A stretch of 64,000 nt of DNA from Saccharum officinarum (GCA_020631735.1 CM036223.1:5370191-5434190), one strand, 5' to 3'. Numbered from the stretch's first letter, positions 1-10,978 are shown. A program made the numbers and translations. Notes: generated from the letters alone by a model not told the origin.

Positions 1-114
1 ATGTGTGCTGTGCGACAGGGGCCCTCCAACCGAATTAGGGTTGGGCTCCCCCGATCAGGGAGTAGAGATAGGGCCCAATAGGCCGTTGGGCCTATTGGTG
101 GAGATCAACTAACA
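1..114 (-). repeat. 3' LTR of the copia element, partial
   Basis: This stretch matches 5647-5760, the last 114 bp of the right LTR as read on the plus strand, and ends in CTAACA. About 300 bp of the LTR lie before the window start. Confidence 0.93.
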
Positions 115-126
115 TTCTCCCCCTTG
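115..126 (-). other. Polypurine tract of the copia element
   Basis: Read on the minus strand this is CAAGGGGGAGAA, directly before the TGTTAG start of the 3' LTR. Position and composition match the plus-strand primer of copia elements. Confidence 0.85.
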
Positions 127-599
127 ATCTCATTCCATCTTTCACTTTCATATCATTTGCTTTTGTTCATTCCATTACAGATTAGCTTGTAGAGCATGTC
201 TCATCGTCACGGTCCATTGCCGATATACTTAACAGCTACAACTCACTACTCTGTTCTGAAATAGATACTTATCTTTGGGCCTTCTTTTGTCCAGGAATAT
301 TTTAGGCTTTCCCTTAAACCCAAGCTAGCTACATGTTCTCTGAACACCATGTCATCTGAACATGTTGGGTGGTAAGCCTTTTGTAAGCGGATCCGCGAGC
401 ATCCTTTCTGTTCTTATATGCTCAAGACTTATGACTTGATCCCGGACTTTATCTTTCACAACATAATACTCTATGTCAATGTGTTTGGCAGCACCACTTG
501 ACTTATGTTGTGAGCATCCTGTACTGCCAGATTATAATCGCAGTATTACTTTAGTGGTTTATAGATGTCGTCAACCACCTTCAAACCGGGTAGGAACTT

Positions 600-3075
600 C
601 ATTAGTTAGTTCACCTGCCCGTTGCCTCATAGCACGCTACAAACTGTCATACATTGTGGACGATGTAGTGACAGTTTGTTTTGAGCTTTTTCATGAAATA
701 GCTCCCCTTTGCGAGATGATAGAAAATCCACGTCTGGATATGCATTCACTCTCGCATAATCAAAATCTGAATATCCCACCATGTGGAGTGAATTAGATCT
801 TCTATATGTCATCATGAGGCCTTTCGTTCCTTACAAATAATGCAAGACTTTCTTTACTAATTTCAGTGTTCTATTCCAGAATTGCTCTGAATCTGCCAAG
901 TAAAACCCGGTAACAAATGCAAAGTCAGGGCGCGTACATACTTGAGCATGTTGCAAGCTTCCGACAGCTGAAGCATATGGAACTACTTTCACTTTATCGA
1001 TTGAGCTCATATTGGTTTCTGGGGCATTGAAAATCCCCACATCTGTCACCCTTGACTATAGGAGCAGGTGAAGGACTATATTTGTGCATACTGAATTTCT
1101 TTAAGATCTTTTCCATGTATGCCTTTTGTGACAGTCCTTATACCCTTTTCTTTTATCTTGGTGAATCTCGATCCCTAGAACGAATGAGGCTTCGCTAAGA
1201 TCTTTCATATCAAATTTCTTTGTCTCCAGTAGTAGACTGACATCACTACTAGCAAGTAAGATATCATCTACATACAGGACAAGGAAGTTAAACTTCCCAT
1301 TCTTAAACTTTGCATAGACACAATTGTCCTCTACATTCTCTTTTAAAACCCAAAATTCTTTATTGACTGATCAAACTTCAAGTACCACCGTCTTGAAGCT
1401 TGCTTTAATCTATAAATGGATTTCTTTAGGCGGTATCCCATTCGTTCTTTTCCTTCCATGACAAAACCTTTCGGTTGTGCCATGTAAACCTTTTTCCTCC
1501 AAGTCTCCATTGAGAAATGCCGTCTTTACATCCATCTGATGTAATTCTAAATCGTAATGTGCCACTAATGCTATTATGATTCTGAAGGAATCCTTACATG
1601 AGACTGGAGAAAAGGTCTCATTGTAATCAATCCCTTCTCTTTGCATAAATCCTTTTGCCACAAGTCACGCTTTATATATTTCTATATTCCCTTGAGAGTC
1701 AAGTTTTGTTCTGTAGACCCATTTACAGCCTACTGTATTGGCTCCTTTAGGAATTATTTTCAAATCCCAAACTTTATTGGCATTCATCGATTTCATTTCA
1801 TCTTTCATGGCCTCAAGCCACTTTGATGACTGATCACTACTCATGGCTTCTTCAAACGAGGCTTTGATAATCCTCCATTTGAAATTCTTTAGTGTTGTAC
1901 ACTTCATAATCAGCAACAATAGCTGATTTTCTAACTCTTTGAGACCTTCTAGGGCCTCCACATTTGGCACATCCTCTGTTTGAGGCTGTTGTTGCTCCCC
2001 CTCATGTGTGGCAATTGGTTCTATTAGATCTTGAAGAACAGGTTCCTTATATTTCATTCATTGTTGCCACAGGTGGGATAATAACAGGTGCTGGCACCAC
2101 AGTATCTAGCACTGTCGGTGCAGCTACAGCAGGTAGTGAGAAAATTGGCTCGTGAATCATTGGAATGGGCGCTTACACCCGCTTCACTTCAAGGTCAATT
2201 TCTCGAGCTACCATGCTCCCCTCATCTTTTCATCCTCTAGGAAAACAACGTGTCTCGTTTCCACAAACTTTGTGTGTCTCTCTAAATAGTAGAAACAAAA
2301 ACATTTTAACTTTTCTATGTAGCCAAACAAATGGCAACTTACTGTTTTGGGATATAACTTCCCAATGTTTGGGTTAAATACTTTAACCTCAGCAGGGCTC
2401 CCCACACACACGCAAGTAGTTAAGTGAGGATACTCTTTCTGCCCACAACTTATACGGTGTTTTAAGCACCGACTTTCTTGATACTCTATTGAGAATATGA
2501 ATGACGGTTTTATCGCCTCCATCCATAAGCTCAACTGTAAGGTGGAGTAACATATCATACTGCCCACCATATCCATCTGGGTGCGATTGATTCTTTTAGC
2601 TACTCTATTCTGCTGAGGTTCACCCGGTGTAGAATACTGGGCTACTATACCATTCTTTTAGGGTATGCCGACCGTAGTACTCCCCACGGTCAGACCTGAC
2701 TATCTTAATCTTTAATAACTTAAATTTATCCAATACATCTTTTCTTTATTTAATTAGATAAATATAGCCATAATAGGAGTAATCATCTATGGATGTTATG
2801 AATGAATCATTACCATCCACACTCTTTACAGGAAACTTACCACAGATGTCTGTGTGAATAATCTATAAAATTCCTGCGCTTTGTTTGTCATCTTTCTTAC
2901 TTTTCTTCATATATTTTTTTATGCATTCTCTGCATTGTTTTAAATCTGAGAGCTCTAATGGAGGAAGAATATCATTCTTAACTTGTCTTTCTATTCTCCC
3001 CCTCGAAATATGGCCTAAACGACATTGCCATAATTTCGACAACGCATCGTGAGCTCTCTTATGCCACCACTTCAG
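600..3075 (-). pseudogene. Copia pol remnant (pre-integrase, integrase, RT, RNase H)
   Basis: Reading the minus strand from 3075: a pre-integrase segment containing LWQCRLGH and CRECIK; an integrase core with HTDICGKFPV and IVRSDRGEYYG, which carry the first two acidic catalytic positions; the integrase C-terminal part with GYIEKLKCF near 2300; then reverse transcriptase. RT pieces include WVYRTKLDSQGN (about 1700) and DYNETFSPV and MDVKTAFLNGDLEE (about 1500-1620). RNase H-side pieces include YASAVGSLQ (about 960) and GYSDFDYA (about 780). Each block is in a different frame or broken by stops. The integrase segment around the expected third acidic residue is scrambled. A copia polyprotein relic with no intact enzyme. 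Confidence 0.9.
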
Positions 3076-3079
3076 CTGA

Positions 3080-3447
3080 GTAGCATATGTCTTTGAATAG
3101 CCAGTGAACTGACTCTTTATTCTATCGAGGTACTCGGTGACTGTGTCACACTCTGAGATTTAGCCTACAATTGCAGGTTCAATCATGTTCTTTATCGCAG
3201 CCAAACTTCTTCTTGTTGGTAGTGATTCATTTCCTATGCCCAAGGAGTCATAGGATATCTTTTGGGATTCAAAATCCCTCTCTTTAGTTGCCCAAATGGC
3301 ATCATTCACTTTTGTCTCCCTCACCGGTGCCACAAACTCAGTGGAACACGGTGAGGTGACTACCCAGTCCACCTCAAACAAGATGAAAAACCAGGTTAAA
3401 ACTTTTCTTAACATAGAAATAACATCATTTGCATGCCTTGATTCCAA
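3080..3447 (-). pseudogene. Copia gag remnant, joined to pre-integrase by a deletion
   Basis: The minus-strand frame reads WATKERDFESQKISYDSLG and, beyond a stop, YLDRIKSQFTG and YATQL, which resemble the capsid part of plant copia Gag. Immediately downstream comes the pre-integrase region. The Gag zinc knuckle (CX2CX4HX4C) and the protease DSG motif expected between them are absent, which implies an internal deletion near 3080. The upstream end of Gag is not recognisable beyond 3447. Confidence 0.6.
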
Positions 3448-3466
3448 CGTTGGTCAAAATCAAAAC

Positions 3467-3690
3467 ATACAATTATTCTTATACACTAATTCTACATCAC
3501 CGTTGGGCAGAAATAGAATTAATGCATAAATCTTTAACATTCACAACTGTTCTTACACACTAGTTCTACATCACCGTTGAACAGAAGTAGAATTAATACA
3601 TAAATCTTTAAAATTAACATATGTTCTTATACACTAATTCTACATCACCGTTGGACAGAAGTAGAATTAATGCATAAATCATTAACATTA
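3467..3690. repeat. Tandem repeat, about 80-bp unit, three copies
   Basis: Three successive units carry the phrase TTCTACATCACCGTTG followed by a run ending ATAAATC. A weaker further pair of repeats containing ATTAAATACCAC and TAGCAGCGGAA follows at 3760-3900. They lie in the untranslated leader of the copia element. Confidence 0.8.
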
Positions 3691-5334
3691 CAATATTGTT
3701 ATTATCAACGTTGGTCAGAAAATAACAACATCATAATCATGTCAAATCTCTTTTTCTCTCCAATTAAATACCACATTGGTTCAAAATAACCAGAGAATCA
3801 ACGTTTTCTTTAGCAGCGGAATAACTTTCTTTTCCTCCGATTAAATACCACGTTGGTACAAATTAACTGGAGAATAAACAATTTCTCTTTAGCAGCGGAA
3901 AAATAATTCAATTTCTTAAATTTTATCCACAGGGGAAAATTACCTTTTTCTATTTTTCTTTTGAGCCAATTTGCATTTTCAATTTTCCAGGAAAAGGAAA
4001 AAACGAAACTGGACTCTTGCTCTTTACTGTTTCGGCCTGAAACGGCCCACGGCCCACAGCCCACACGCCCTTCCCGCGTGCTCCCCCGCGCCCAGGCCGC
4101 AACCTGGGCCTGGGCCGGGAATTCGGCATGGGGCGCGCACCCGCCTGGGCTGAAGGCTGGCCCGGTGAATCTGCGCCGTCCGATGGAGATCGACGACTGC
4201 GCATCGATTTCGCGCCAACAAAACCCGCCGCGGCCAGCGCACAGCAGAACCCTAGAATCATTTCCATTCGGTCTCTCTCTCTCTCTCTCTTTGCTCGCCG
4301 CTCTCTCCTCTCTCTACCTCTCTCAGCCGTAACCAGCAGCGACCGAGAGGACACCGAGCGAGCGAGTGGGCGGTGGAGCGACCATGGCGCCGTCGCCGGC
4401 CCTCTCGCCGGCGCGCGTGCTCCCCAACGGGTGAGCACGCCGCCGTCGAGCGGCCTGGCCGTGGCCTTTTCTCCTTTGGCCGAGCCCAGTGAAAAATCTT
4501 CCCGGCTCGGTCTTCTTCTCCCTCGCCGGCGAAAGGCCGGTTCGGCTCCCTTTTCCCTTCTTCCCCGTCCCCTTCTCACCTTTGGGATTAACCCGTGGTG
4601 GGGTTGGGGTCAAGATCTAGGGTTAGGGTTGTGCTTTTCGATTCGATTCGATTCGGCCGATTCATTTTTCTGTTCTTTTGATTTCTTTCTTTCGTTTGTT
4701 CACCCGAAAAGGGGATCTAGGGTTAGGGTTTCGGCTCTGTTCATCTTAATGCCGAAACATATCCTTTTTCTTTAATTTCTTTTCTTTTTGGATTTGATTC
4801 CGATTGAGATGAGGGGGGTAGGGTTCCGAAAATCTTTCCCTTCCTTTTCTCTTCTTCTTCTTCCCCAATCGGATCTAGATGCTTTTCTTTGTTTGACCGA
4901 TTGGGGTTAGCCCTTTTTCCATGTGAGTTAGGGTTAGGTCTTAGGGTTCTTGAGATCCCTTTTCCCCTTTCTTTTCTCTGATTTGTTGTTCTTCCTTTTC
5001 TTTTCTTTGACATCCGAATGGATCTAGGGTTAGGTTCTCCTTTCTTTTCTTTGACATCCGAATGGATCTATTCTTTTCTTTACTTTTGCCGTGCGCCGTC
5101 GAACGGTGCGGTGATCTTTCCCCCCGCGCGGTGGCGGTGGATTTTCTTTCTTCTTTTACCCGGTTAGGGTTAGAGTTCAAGTGCTAAGGGCCCTTGATTT
5201 TCTTCTTCTCTGATCCGAACACGGATCTGTTCTCTTCTCCACACGCGATGGCGGTGGTGACCGGTAGACAGTACCCCGGTCTCTCTCTTTTTGCTTTTAC
5301 CCGGTTAGGGTTAGGGTTACACACTTAGTAACCT
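3691..5334 (-). other. Leader of the copia element between gag and primer-binding site
   Basis: This 1.6-kb stretch has no recognisable gag coding sequence. Bases 4030-4600 are strongly GC-rich with a CT dinucleotide run at about 4270; on the plus strand they look like a plant promoter and 5' leader ending in a short ATG frame at 4384 that stops after 16 codons. Long open frames on both strands here are composition effects. Whether this is captured host sequence or normal leader cannot be settled from the window. Confidence 0.5.
4617..5319. repeat. Dispersed telomere-like TTAGGGTTAGGG motifs in the leader
   Basis: Short TAGGGTTAGGGTT-type runs occur at about 4618, 4718, 4927, 5024, 5162 and 5304, mostly within a wider repeated context of GATCTAGGG or ACCCGGTTAGGG. 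Each is only about two plant telomere units (or telo-boxes), so this is a degenerate tandem repeat rather than a telomeric tract. Confidence 0.75.
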
Positions 5335-5347
5335 GGCTCCGATACCA
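5335..5347 (-). other. Primer-binding site (tRNA-Met type)
   Basis: The minus strand reads TGGTATCGGAGCC, one base from the inner end of the 5' LTR. This matches the usual copia initiator-tRNA primer site TGGTATCAGAGC with one change. Confidence 0.9.
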
Positions 5348-5348
5348 A

Positions 5349-5760
5349 TGTTATATTCAATTGAATGTGTGTACCTCTGTAACCGTAGGATTGGGTAAGC
5401 TCCTTTACGTTTCTCCTTTCGGCACAGCAACATAGACGCCGGTGCCGCGGTGTAGTAGGAGTCGTCCAGCGCGGTGGAGAGAAGTCCAGTGGCGCCGGCG
5501 GTGACCCTGCAGGCGACGACAGTGGTGGCGGGCTCATCCCGTCGCTGGCAGCACGCTTTAGGATCGGATTAGGGTATCTCTATAGGTGGGTGTGGCGGCT
5601 CACGGCAAAACCTCTTTCTCTGAGCCCTCACCCCCACCTTCCTTTTATGTGTGCTGTGCGACAGGGGCCCTCCAACCGAATTAGGGTTGGGCTCCCCCGA
5701 TCAGGGAGTAGAGATAGGGCCCAATAGGCCGTTGGGCCTATTGGTGGAGATCAACTAACA
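5349..5760 (-). repeat. 5' LTR of the copia element (412 bp)
   Basis: The LTR begins TGTTATATTC and ends AACTAACA on the plus strand, giving TG...CA termini. The boundary is fixed on one side by the primer-binding site and on the other by the return of LINE coding sequence at 5761. Confidence 0.93.
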
Positions 5761-5761
5761 A

Positions 5762-6112
5762 GGCCATCCTTGGTTCCGCCGGGGCTAAGGTCGAGATCGC
5801 TGACCCGGACAGCGAGCGCGAGTTTTTCGTCTCATCCTGGTGCGCACACCCCGATCTCGTGCCTGACGAGGTCATCATGGCTGAGGAGGAGCACGACGGC
5901 GGGCCGCCGCTGTACCTACGGCCGCGCGCGAGGTCATTCACGACGACGTGCCTGCATTGAGGTATTTGGTCCGCATTCGTCTCATTGAGTTCCAAGATTG
6001 GCATACTTCGCCGCCGTCCTCCTCCGACGACTTCTTCGGCGGCAACGACGACAGCAATCACAACGGCTTCCACCCTGGCTTCGGCGGTGGCGGCCGTGGT
6101 GCGCGCCCCCGC
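5762..6112 (+). pseudogene. LINE ORF1-like fragment
   Basis: From 5762 the frame reads AILGSAGAKVEIADPDSERE and HPDLVPDEVIMAEEEHDGG, then shifts frame near 5930 into EVIHDDVPALRYLVRIRL, IEFQDWHTSPPSSSDDFFGG and a glycine-rich stretch. The acidic segment, basic YLVRIRL block, aromatic DWH and Ser/Asp/Gly tail match plant LINE ORF1 proteins (DUF4283-type nucleic-acid binding). The start is lost to the copia insertion and the frame is broken. Downstream GC-rich sequence to about 7200 has long open frames but no motif I recognise. Confidence 0.6.
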
Positions 6113-6908
6113 ACCATGAGGTTCGCCGGTCCGGATGAGCCGCGGCTTGGGCCGGGTTACGGGCGCGCGAGTCGAGGAGCACGGCCTTCGACGAGCAAAC
6201 CCAGAGGAGTGGGCCAGAGCCGGAGGTCCGCGTGCAGGAACCGAGAAGCTGCATCCAGGTTGGGTGGGTGGTTCGTGTGCCCACTCGCTCCCACGCGCGT
6301 CTGCTCACCCTCCGCGGGCCGACCCAATGCTCGATGAGGCATCCCTCTGCACCCCGCAGAAAGCTGTCAGCTTTGGGCCGACCATTGACCTCTGCCCGAG
6401 GGGCGAGCGCCGCTCGACTGGCGCGCGGAGCAAAGGCATGGTGAGGGCAGCCCTAGATGATGAATTTGAGCTGCTGCGGGGACGCTCACTTTACATCTCC
6501 ACTGGGCCGCTGGATGGGCCGGAGTTCTCCCTCGGGCGGACCAGGCCGTCGACCTCTGCCTCTCTGGGCCTGGGCCGGAGGAGGCGGGCTCCGGGCATTC
6601 CTCGCTGTGTCTCGGGTCACCAACTGGGCCGGGGGGTCCCCAGCGCTCGACGGATCCCCGCTGCCGCTGCCCACCATGTTGCCGACTGACACCCAGGAGG
6701 GACAGGGCCTCGCCACGCCGACGCTGAAGACGGACGAGTTCATCGCCAGATATACAAAGCCGCTGCAGCAGCCCCTGCTGACCACGCCCAAGCTGCGTGA
6801 CGGTGGTCGCTGATGAAGACCTCGTACCTAAGCGGAGTGCCCGCCTCGCCGCGACGTGAGCCAAGACCTGAGGCGCAGGCACGCAAGGTTCCGTTTCGAG
6901 GCGTTCGA

Positions 6909-7003
6909 TCGGGTTTGCGCTGCGGCTGCGATGGGAGTGGCTTGGCGTGCTGGACCTGCGTTTCTTCGGGTTTGCGCTGCGGCTGCGATGGGAGTGGCTT
7001 GCT
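6909..7003 (+). repeat. Short tandem duplication, 57-bp period
   Basis: The phrase TCGGGTTTGCGCTGCGGCTG followed by CGATGGGAGTGGCTTG occurs twice, starting at 6909 and 6966. Confidence 0.85.
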
Positions 7004-7211
7004 AGAGCCGAGCCAGAACGCTGCTGGGCATCCCTGCCGGCCGGCCAGAACGGAGAAGCCGGTCGCGGCTATGGCGGCAGTGAGCATGTCTGTGGCTGTG
7101 GACAGACGACTGGGCGCCGGTGGGCCGACTATGCGTCTTCGCGCCGGACCTCTTCGATGCTGTGTCCGCGAGAGGGAAGAAGCGCACCCTAAGCGACGGG
7201 CTGTCCCAGAA

Positions 7212-7933
7212 CAGGTGGGCTCGCGACATCACCGGTGCGCCTACCGTGCAGGTACTCGTTCAGTACTTGTCGGTGTGGCGGGTGCTCCGCGATGTCAACC
7301 TTGATCCGCTGCAATCCGACCGATTTGTGTGGAAGTGGTCACCGGACGGGAAATATGCCGCATCGTCGACGTACAGGGCTTTCTTCAATGGATCATCCAC
7401 GCTTCTTGGCACGAGAGAGTTATGGAAGACGAAGGCACCACCCAAAGTTAAGCTATTCTTCTGGTTGGCATTGCAGTGCCGCCTGTGGACGGCTGATAGA
7501 AGGAGGCGCCATGGCCTGCAGGACTCCGATGAGTGTAACCTCTGCGCTCAGGCCCCGGAGACTCGTGGGTTGTGTGCTCGCTAGGCAGCTCTGGCACATG
7601 TCGCTACTGCCTCTTGGGCTTCAGTCCTTGCCGCCGACCGCGGGTGATTGCAATCTCGCAGAATGGTGGCTGCATCATCGTGAGCAGCTGCAGGCTGAAG
7701 TCCGCCCGTCATTTGACTCCATGGTACTGCTTGTTACTTGGACATTGTGGAAGGAAAGGAACGCCAGGGTGTTCCGCCGGAGGGCGTCCGCAGCACCCGC
7801 CATGGCCAAGGAAATGCTGATGGAGGCGGAGCTCTGCTGCGACGCGGGGTTCAGAAGCCTGGCTGCGTTTGCCATGATCGATCTGGTCGCAAAATCGTTT
7901 GACCATGTAATCGTAGCTGTTTGTATTCAGTAG
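7212..7933 (+). pseudogene. LINE ORF2 C-terminal end (zf-RVT domain)
   Basis: Reading shows RFVWKWSPDGKYAASSTYRA, LWKTKAPPKVKLFFWLAL and a Cys pair CNLCAQ. This is the zinc-binding reverse-transcriptase-associated domain (zf-RVT, PF13966) found at the end of plant L1 ORF2. A frameshift near 7575 leads into a second frame with WTLWKERNARVFRR, the standard WKERNxRxF tail, ending at a stop at 7931-7933. Endonuclease and RT domains are absent upstream, so this is a relic. Confidence 0.85.
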
Positions 7934-8063
7934 CTAGGAGTTTGCTTCTGAGATGGCCCCTCGCCACCGTTTTGTAATCGTGTAAACTAGGTCTTATGAC
8001 CACTCATTTCCTCTTAATGAAAAACGGGCCTATATACGCCTGATCTAGAAAAAAATCATTTGA

Positions 8064-8135
8064 AGCGTACAAGACTAGTAGATTTTTTTTCATATAACAC
8101 CTGATGTGTTCTACTAGTATTTTTTTTTGTACGCT
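8064..8135. repeat. Imperfect hairpin after the LINE end
   Basis: AGCGTACAA plus ACTAGTAG (8064-8081) is the reverse complement of CTACTAGT plus TTGTACGCT (8111-8134), except for extra T bases. It may be a tiny MITE remnant; the family is not recognised. The rest of 8140-8590 holds nothing I can name. Confidence 0.5.
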
Positions 8136-8589
8136 CCACGGGCTTCAGTCAATGATGCTTACATGTTAGCCTATTAGTTCTACTAGATCAATCCTGAAGA
8201 TTACATATATATGCTAGTAGATTTGTTATTTTTTAATCTTAACGAGCCCGTGCTGGACTTGTTGAACATGCCCAACTCAACTCTAGGTAGAGCTCTTTTT
8301 GATCGGCATAGCCCACACCAGGCCTGGAAGGCATATCGGCCCATATTTAAACCATACTGCTCGAAGTTTGTCACAACATTCGTGACGCCTGAAGCTGTCG
8401 CCTTTCGGCTTTTACTACCCGCATACCACCTTTCAGCAGCCAATCTGCACTTGTTCTGCACTACGGCGGTGCAGCCCCATCGTCGCTGATACGGCAACAC
8501 CATCCATCCCCGCTATATGCTCATGTCATGGTTAAATGAAATCGATCCAACTGTTGTGTGTGGCCATATTGTCGTGTCTGCTTGTAATA

Positions 8590-9048
8590 CATGTAGGCCT
8601 AGATGGTTGTACCATTAACATATCCCTTCTTCAGGAGGAAGTCACTTAGCCGATTGTACCACATCCGGCCAGACTGTTTAAGCCCGTACAGTGCCCTCTG
8701 CAACTTAACACTGTACATGTTGCGATTTGTTTTAGAATCCAGAATTTTCAGTCCATCTGGGACTTATATATATATATTCGAATCTAGTGACCCATACAGA
8801 TATGCGGTCACTACGTCCATCATCTGTATTTTTAAGTTTAAGCCTGCTACTATAGATATTAAATATCGGAACGTTATGCCACTCATATCAGGAGAATATG
8901 TTTCATCATAATCTATGCCGGGTCTCTGCGTGAACCCTTGTGCTACAAGCCTCGCTTTGTATCTCACCACCACATTGTTCTCATCTCTCTTTCGAACAAA
9001 CACCCATTTATATCCTACAGGGAATACTTTGGGGGGAGTGCGGGCGAC
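8590..9048 (-). pseudogene. Copia reverse-transcriptase fragment
   Basis: On the minus strand from 9048: TPPKVFPVGYKWVFVRKRDE, RYKARLVAQGFTQRPGIDY, DETYSP, then MDVVTAYLYGSLDS and, past a stop, LQRALYGLKQSGRMWYNRL. These are consecutive RT blocks of a Ty1/copia element of a different type from the neighbours (KARLVAQGF, YDETYSP, ALYGLKQS motifs). It is cut at 9048 by the LTR of the next element and ends near 8590. The YVDD catalytic block is not present. Confidence 0.85.
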
Positions 9049-9699
9049 TGAAAGCCCAAGTTTGGTTTTGGTAATTAATGACACCAAGTTGCTAATGCCA
9101 TGTGTTAAGTGTTTTGAGTTAGGCATAAGCAACACATGTGATGAAGGTGTATGTGGCAAGGAGTGGTGGCCACAAGATCACAAAGAGATGGTGCATGGAC
9201 ATGAAATAATGATCATGGTGAAGATGCACATAAAAGGAAGGACATGATGATCAAGTGGAGGAAAAGGATCTAAGAGCGCAAGGCAAAGGTATAACCAAAG
9301 GGTTTTCCTTTTGCCGGTCTAAGATGAGTAGAGAAGTGATTGACCGGGTTTAGGATACATAGCCGACTATCAAGAGGGGCAATCACGGTTAGCTCGGGAA
9401 TCAAGTGCCACTAGATCATTGTCTTGAGCATATGCATTAGGATCTAGTAAAAGAGCTAACATAACGCCTTGAGAAATGATTGTGAAATGCTAACACACAT
9501 ACACATGAGGGTGTAAACATGGTGGTGTTATCACGTTTGCGAAGGCGGTGGAGTTTAAGCGGTAGAGAGGGGTTTGGGTTCCTCTCTCCCTCCCGCCAAG
9601 CTTGCGAGGCGGGATTCGACGCTTTTCGGAGAAGTGAAATGCCTATTTTCTACTGCACCGGAAGTTGGAAAAGAAACGGAGGCGAACGGAGGTCACAGA

Positions 9700-10110
9700 G
9701 ATGACCGGACGCTGGACCGGACGCGGTCTCTGTATGACCGGACGCGTCCGGTCAGTGTTCAGCGTCTGCGCGACTTTCAGTTTGTTGATCGGACGCGCAG
9801 CGCATCCGGTCACTGATGATCGGACGCGTCCGGTCATCTAGGGAACTTACTGGACTCTAACCGGACGCGGGCACTGTCGCGTCTGGTCATTGCGAGGGGC
9901 GCGTCCGGTCGTTGTTTCATTGAGCGCTACTCAGGTTGACCAGCGCGTCCGGTCAGTTGCGGGACCAGCGCGTCCGGTCACACCCGGCGCGTCCGGTCAG
10001 TACGACCAGTGCGTCCGGTCGGTGTTTTGGAATTTAGCCGTTGCGCGACCGGCGCGTCCAGTCAGTACGACTGGCGCGTCCGGTCAGTACGACCAGCGCG
10101 TCCGGTCAGC
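9700..10110 (+). repeat. Array of GCGTCCGGTC / GACCGGACGC motifs in the LTR
   Basis: Nine exact copies of GCGTCCGGTC, plus several variants and inverse copies, lie in about 400 bp. Two of them form the full palindrome around ACGCGT. The array ends about 50 bp before a TATA box. Confidence 0.9.
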
Positions 10111-10159
10111 GCGATTTCGGCTGGATGAGTTCCTAACGGCTAGCTGCGTACCCCTTCGT

Positions 10160-10167
10160 TATAAATA
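10160..10167 (+). promoter_or_regulatory. LTR TATA box
   Basis: TATAAATA lies within the LTR about 50 bp after the CGCG motif array and 860 bp before gag. It is the likely core promoter for the retroelement transcript. Confidence 0.7.
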
Positions 10168-10966
10168 GACGTTGGCCAGGGTTTGAGGGTAACTCTTGCA
10201 TATTTTGAGATATAGAGACATACTTTGAGCTAGAGAACAACCCCTCCACTCATCTCTTTGCATAGTTGCACATCTTGAGTGAGATTGAGTGAGATTCAAG
10301 TGCATTGCTTGAGAGTTGCATTCTAGAGGCACTTGATCTTTGAGTTGCTGCGGATTTCTTGTTACTCTTCCGTATTTCCCGACACGGTAGACGGCTTGGA
10401 GCAGCGGAGGTGATTGAGCTCGCAATTGGAGATTGTTGGAGTCATCACCAAGTGTTGTAAGGGGTTCTTGATCCTTCCTCGCGGAAGTTTGCAAATTGGA
10501 TACTCTAGTGGAGCTCGTGGCTTGGAGGATCCCCATCTTGTGTGCGGTTGTACGGTGCCCGCCGAGGGCTCGACTTTTGATAGTCGATTAGCTCGCGAAC
10601 CGACAAGTGGGTGTATCGCCACAACGAAGAGTAGCTTGCCGGGAAGCAAGTGAACCTCGGGATAAATTCTTGTGTCATTCTCTTCCCGAGGATTTCTCTT
10701 GTGCGATTGATTGATTGGTACTTCTCATCTCTACACGGCGGTATAATCACTCGAAGCTCTTCTCTCGTATTACTTCTTGTTTCTAGCTTATAGTGTTGTT
10801 GTGTTTAGTGGATAGCCTTATACTAGACTTGTGTAGGTGGCTTGCTTAATTAGTTAGAGCTAGTGCTTTTGCTTCGCCACCTTTCGTACTAACTTGTGAT
10901 CAAGTATTTCTTGTAGAAGTTTTAATTAGGCTATTCACCCCCCTCTAGCCATTTAGACCTTACAAG

Positions 10967-10978
10967 TGGTATCAGAGC
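10967..10978 (+). other. Primer-binding site (tRNA-Met type)
   Basis: TGGTATCAGAGC, the canonical copia primer site, two bases after the LTR end. Confidence 0.95.

Larger units (their letters stand above)
1..5760 (-). mobile_element. Ty1/copia LTR retrotransposon, degenerate; 3' LTR cut by the window start
   Basis: Bases 1-114 are repeated at 5647-5760. The right LTR has the copia TG...CA ends, a tRNA-Met type primer-binding site sits next to it, and a purine tract abuts the left LTR; these fix the minus orientation. Domain order on the minus strand is gag remnant (3447-3080), pre-integrase and integrase (about 3075-2208), reverse transcriptase (2057-1410) and RNase H (1049-627), the order of Ty1/copia. 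Stops and frameshifts throughout make it non-functional. It lies within a LINE ORF1, which resumes at 5761; the other target-site copy is outside the window. Confidence 0.93.
5761..8055 (+). mobile_element. L1-type LINE, internally deleted, interrupted by the copia element
   Basis: The segment starts in ORF1-like coding sequence, then passes to the C-terminal end of ORF2, so the endonuclease and most of the reverse transcriptase are missing. It ends in CCTGATCTAG followed by an A-run at 8049-8055. The same kind of 3' end (GCCTGATCGC plus A-run) occurs in the minus-strand LINE at 51005, suggesting the same family. The LINE 5' part lies before the window, on the far side of the copia insertion. 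Confidence 0.8.
9049..10964 (+). repeat. 5' LTR (1916 bp)
   Basis: It begins TGAAAGCCCAAGTTTGG and ends GACCTTACA, two bases before the primer-binding site. The homologous LTR at 19395-21683 has the same ends in reverse orientation (TGTAAGGTCC ... GACTTTCA), which supports both boundaries. Confidence 0.9.

Noticed and set aside
3950..4775. Long overlapping open frames on both strands (209, 215, 123 codons)
   Set aside because: They are Arg/Pro/Ser-rich products of GC-rich sequence in a retroelement leader, with no domain and no coherent splice sites.
4617..5319. Interstitial telomere
   Set aside because: Only about two TTTAGGG-like units at each site, and not the plant heptamer in array form; better seen as a degenerate leader repeat.
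6135..7304. Several 100-180-codon frames on both strands in the LINE region
   Set aside because: No recognised motif, strong GC bias and mutual overlap. The only supported coding relics are the ORF1 and ORF2 pieces on either side.
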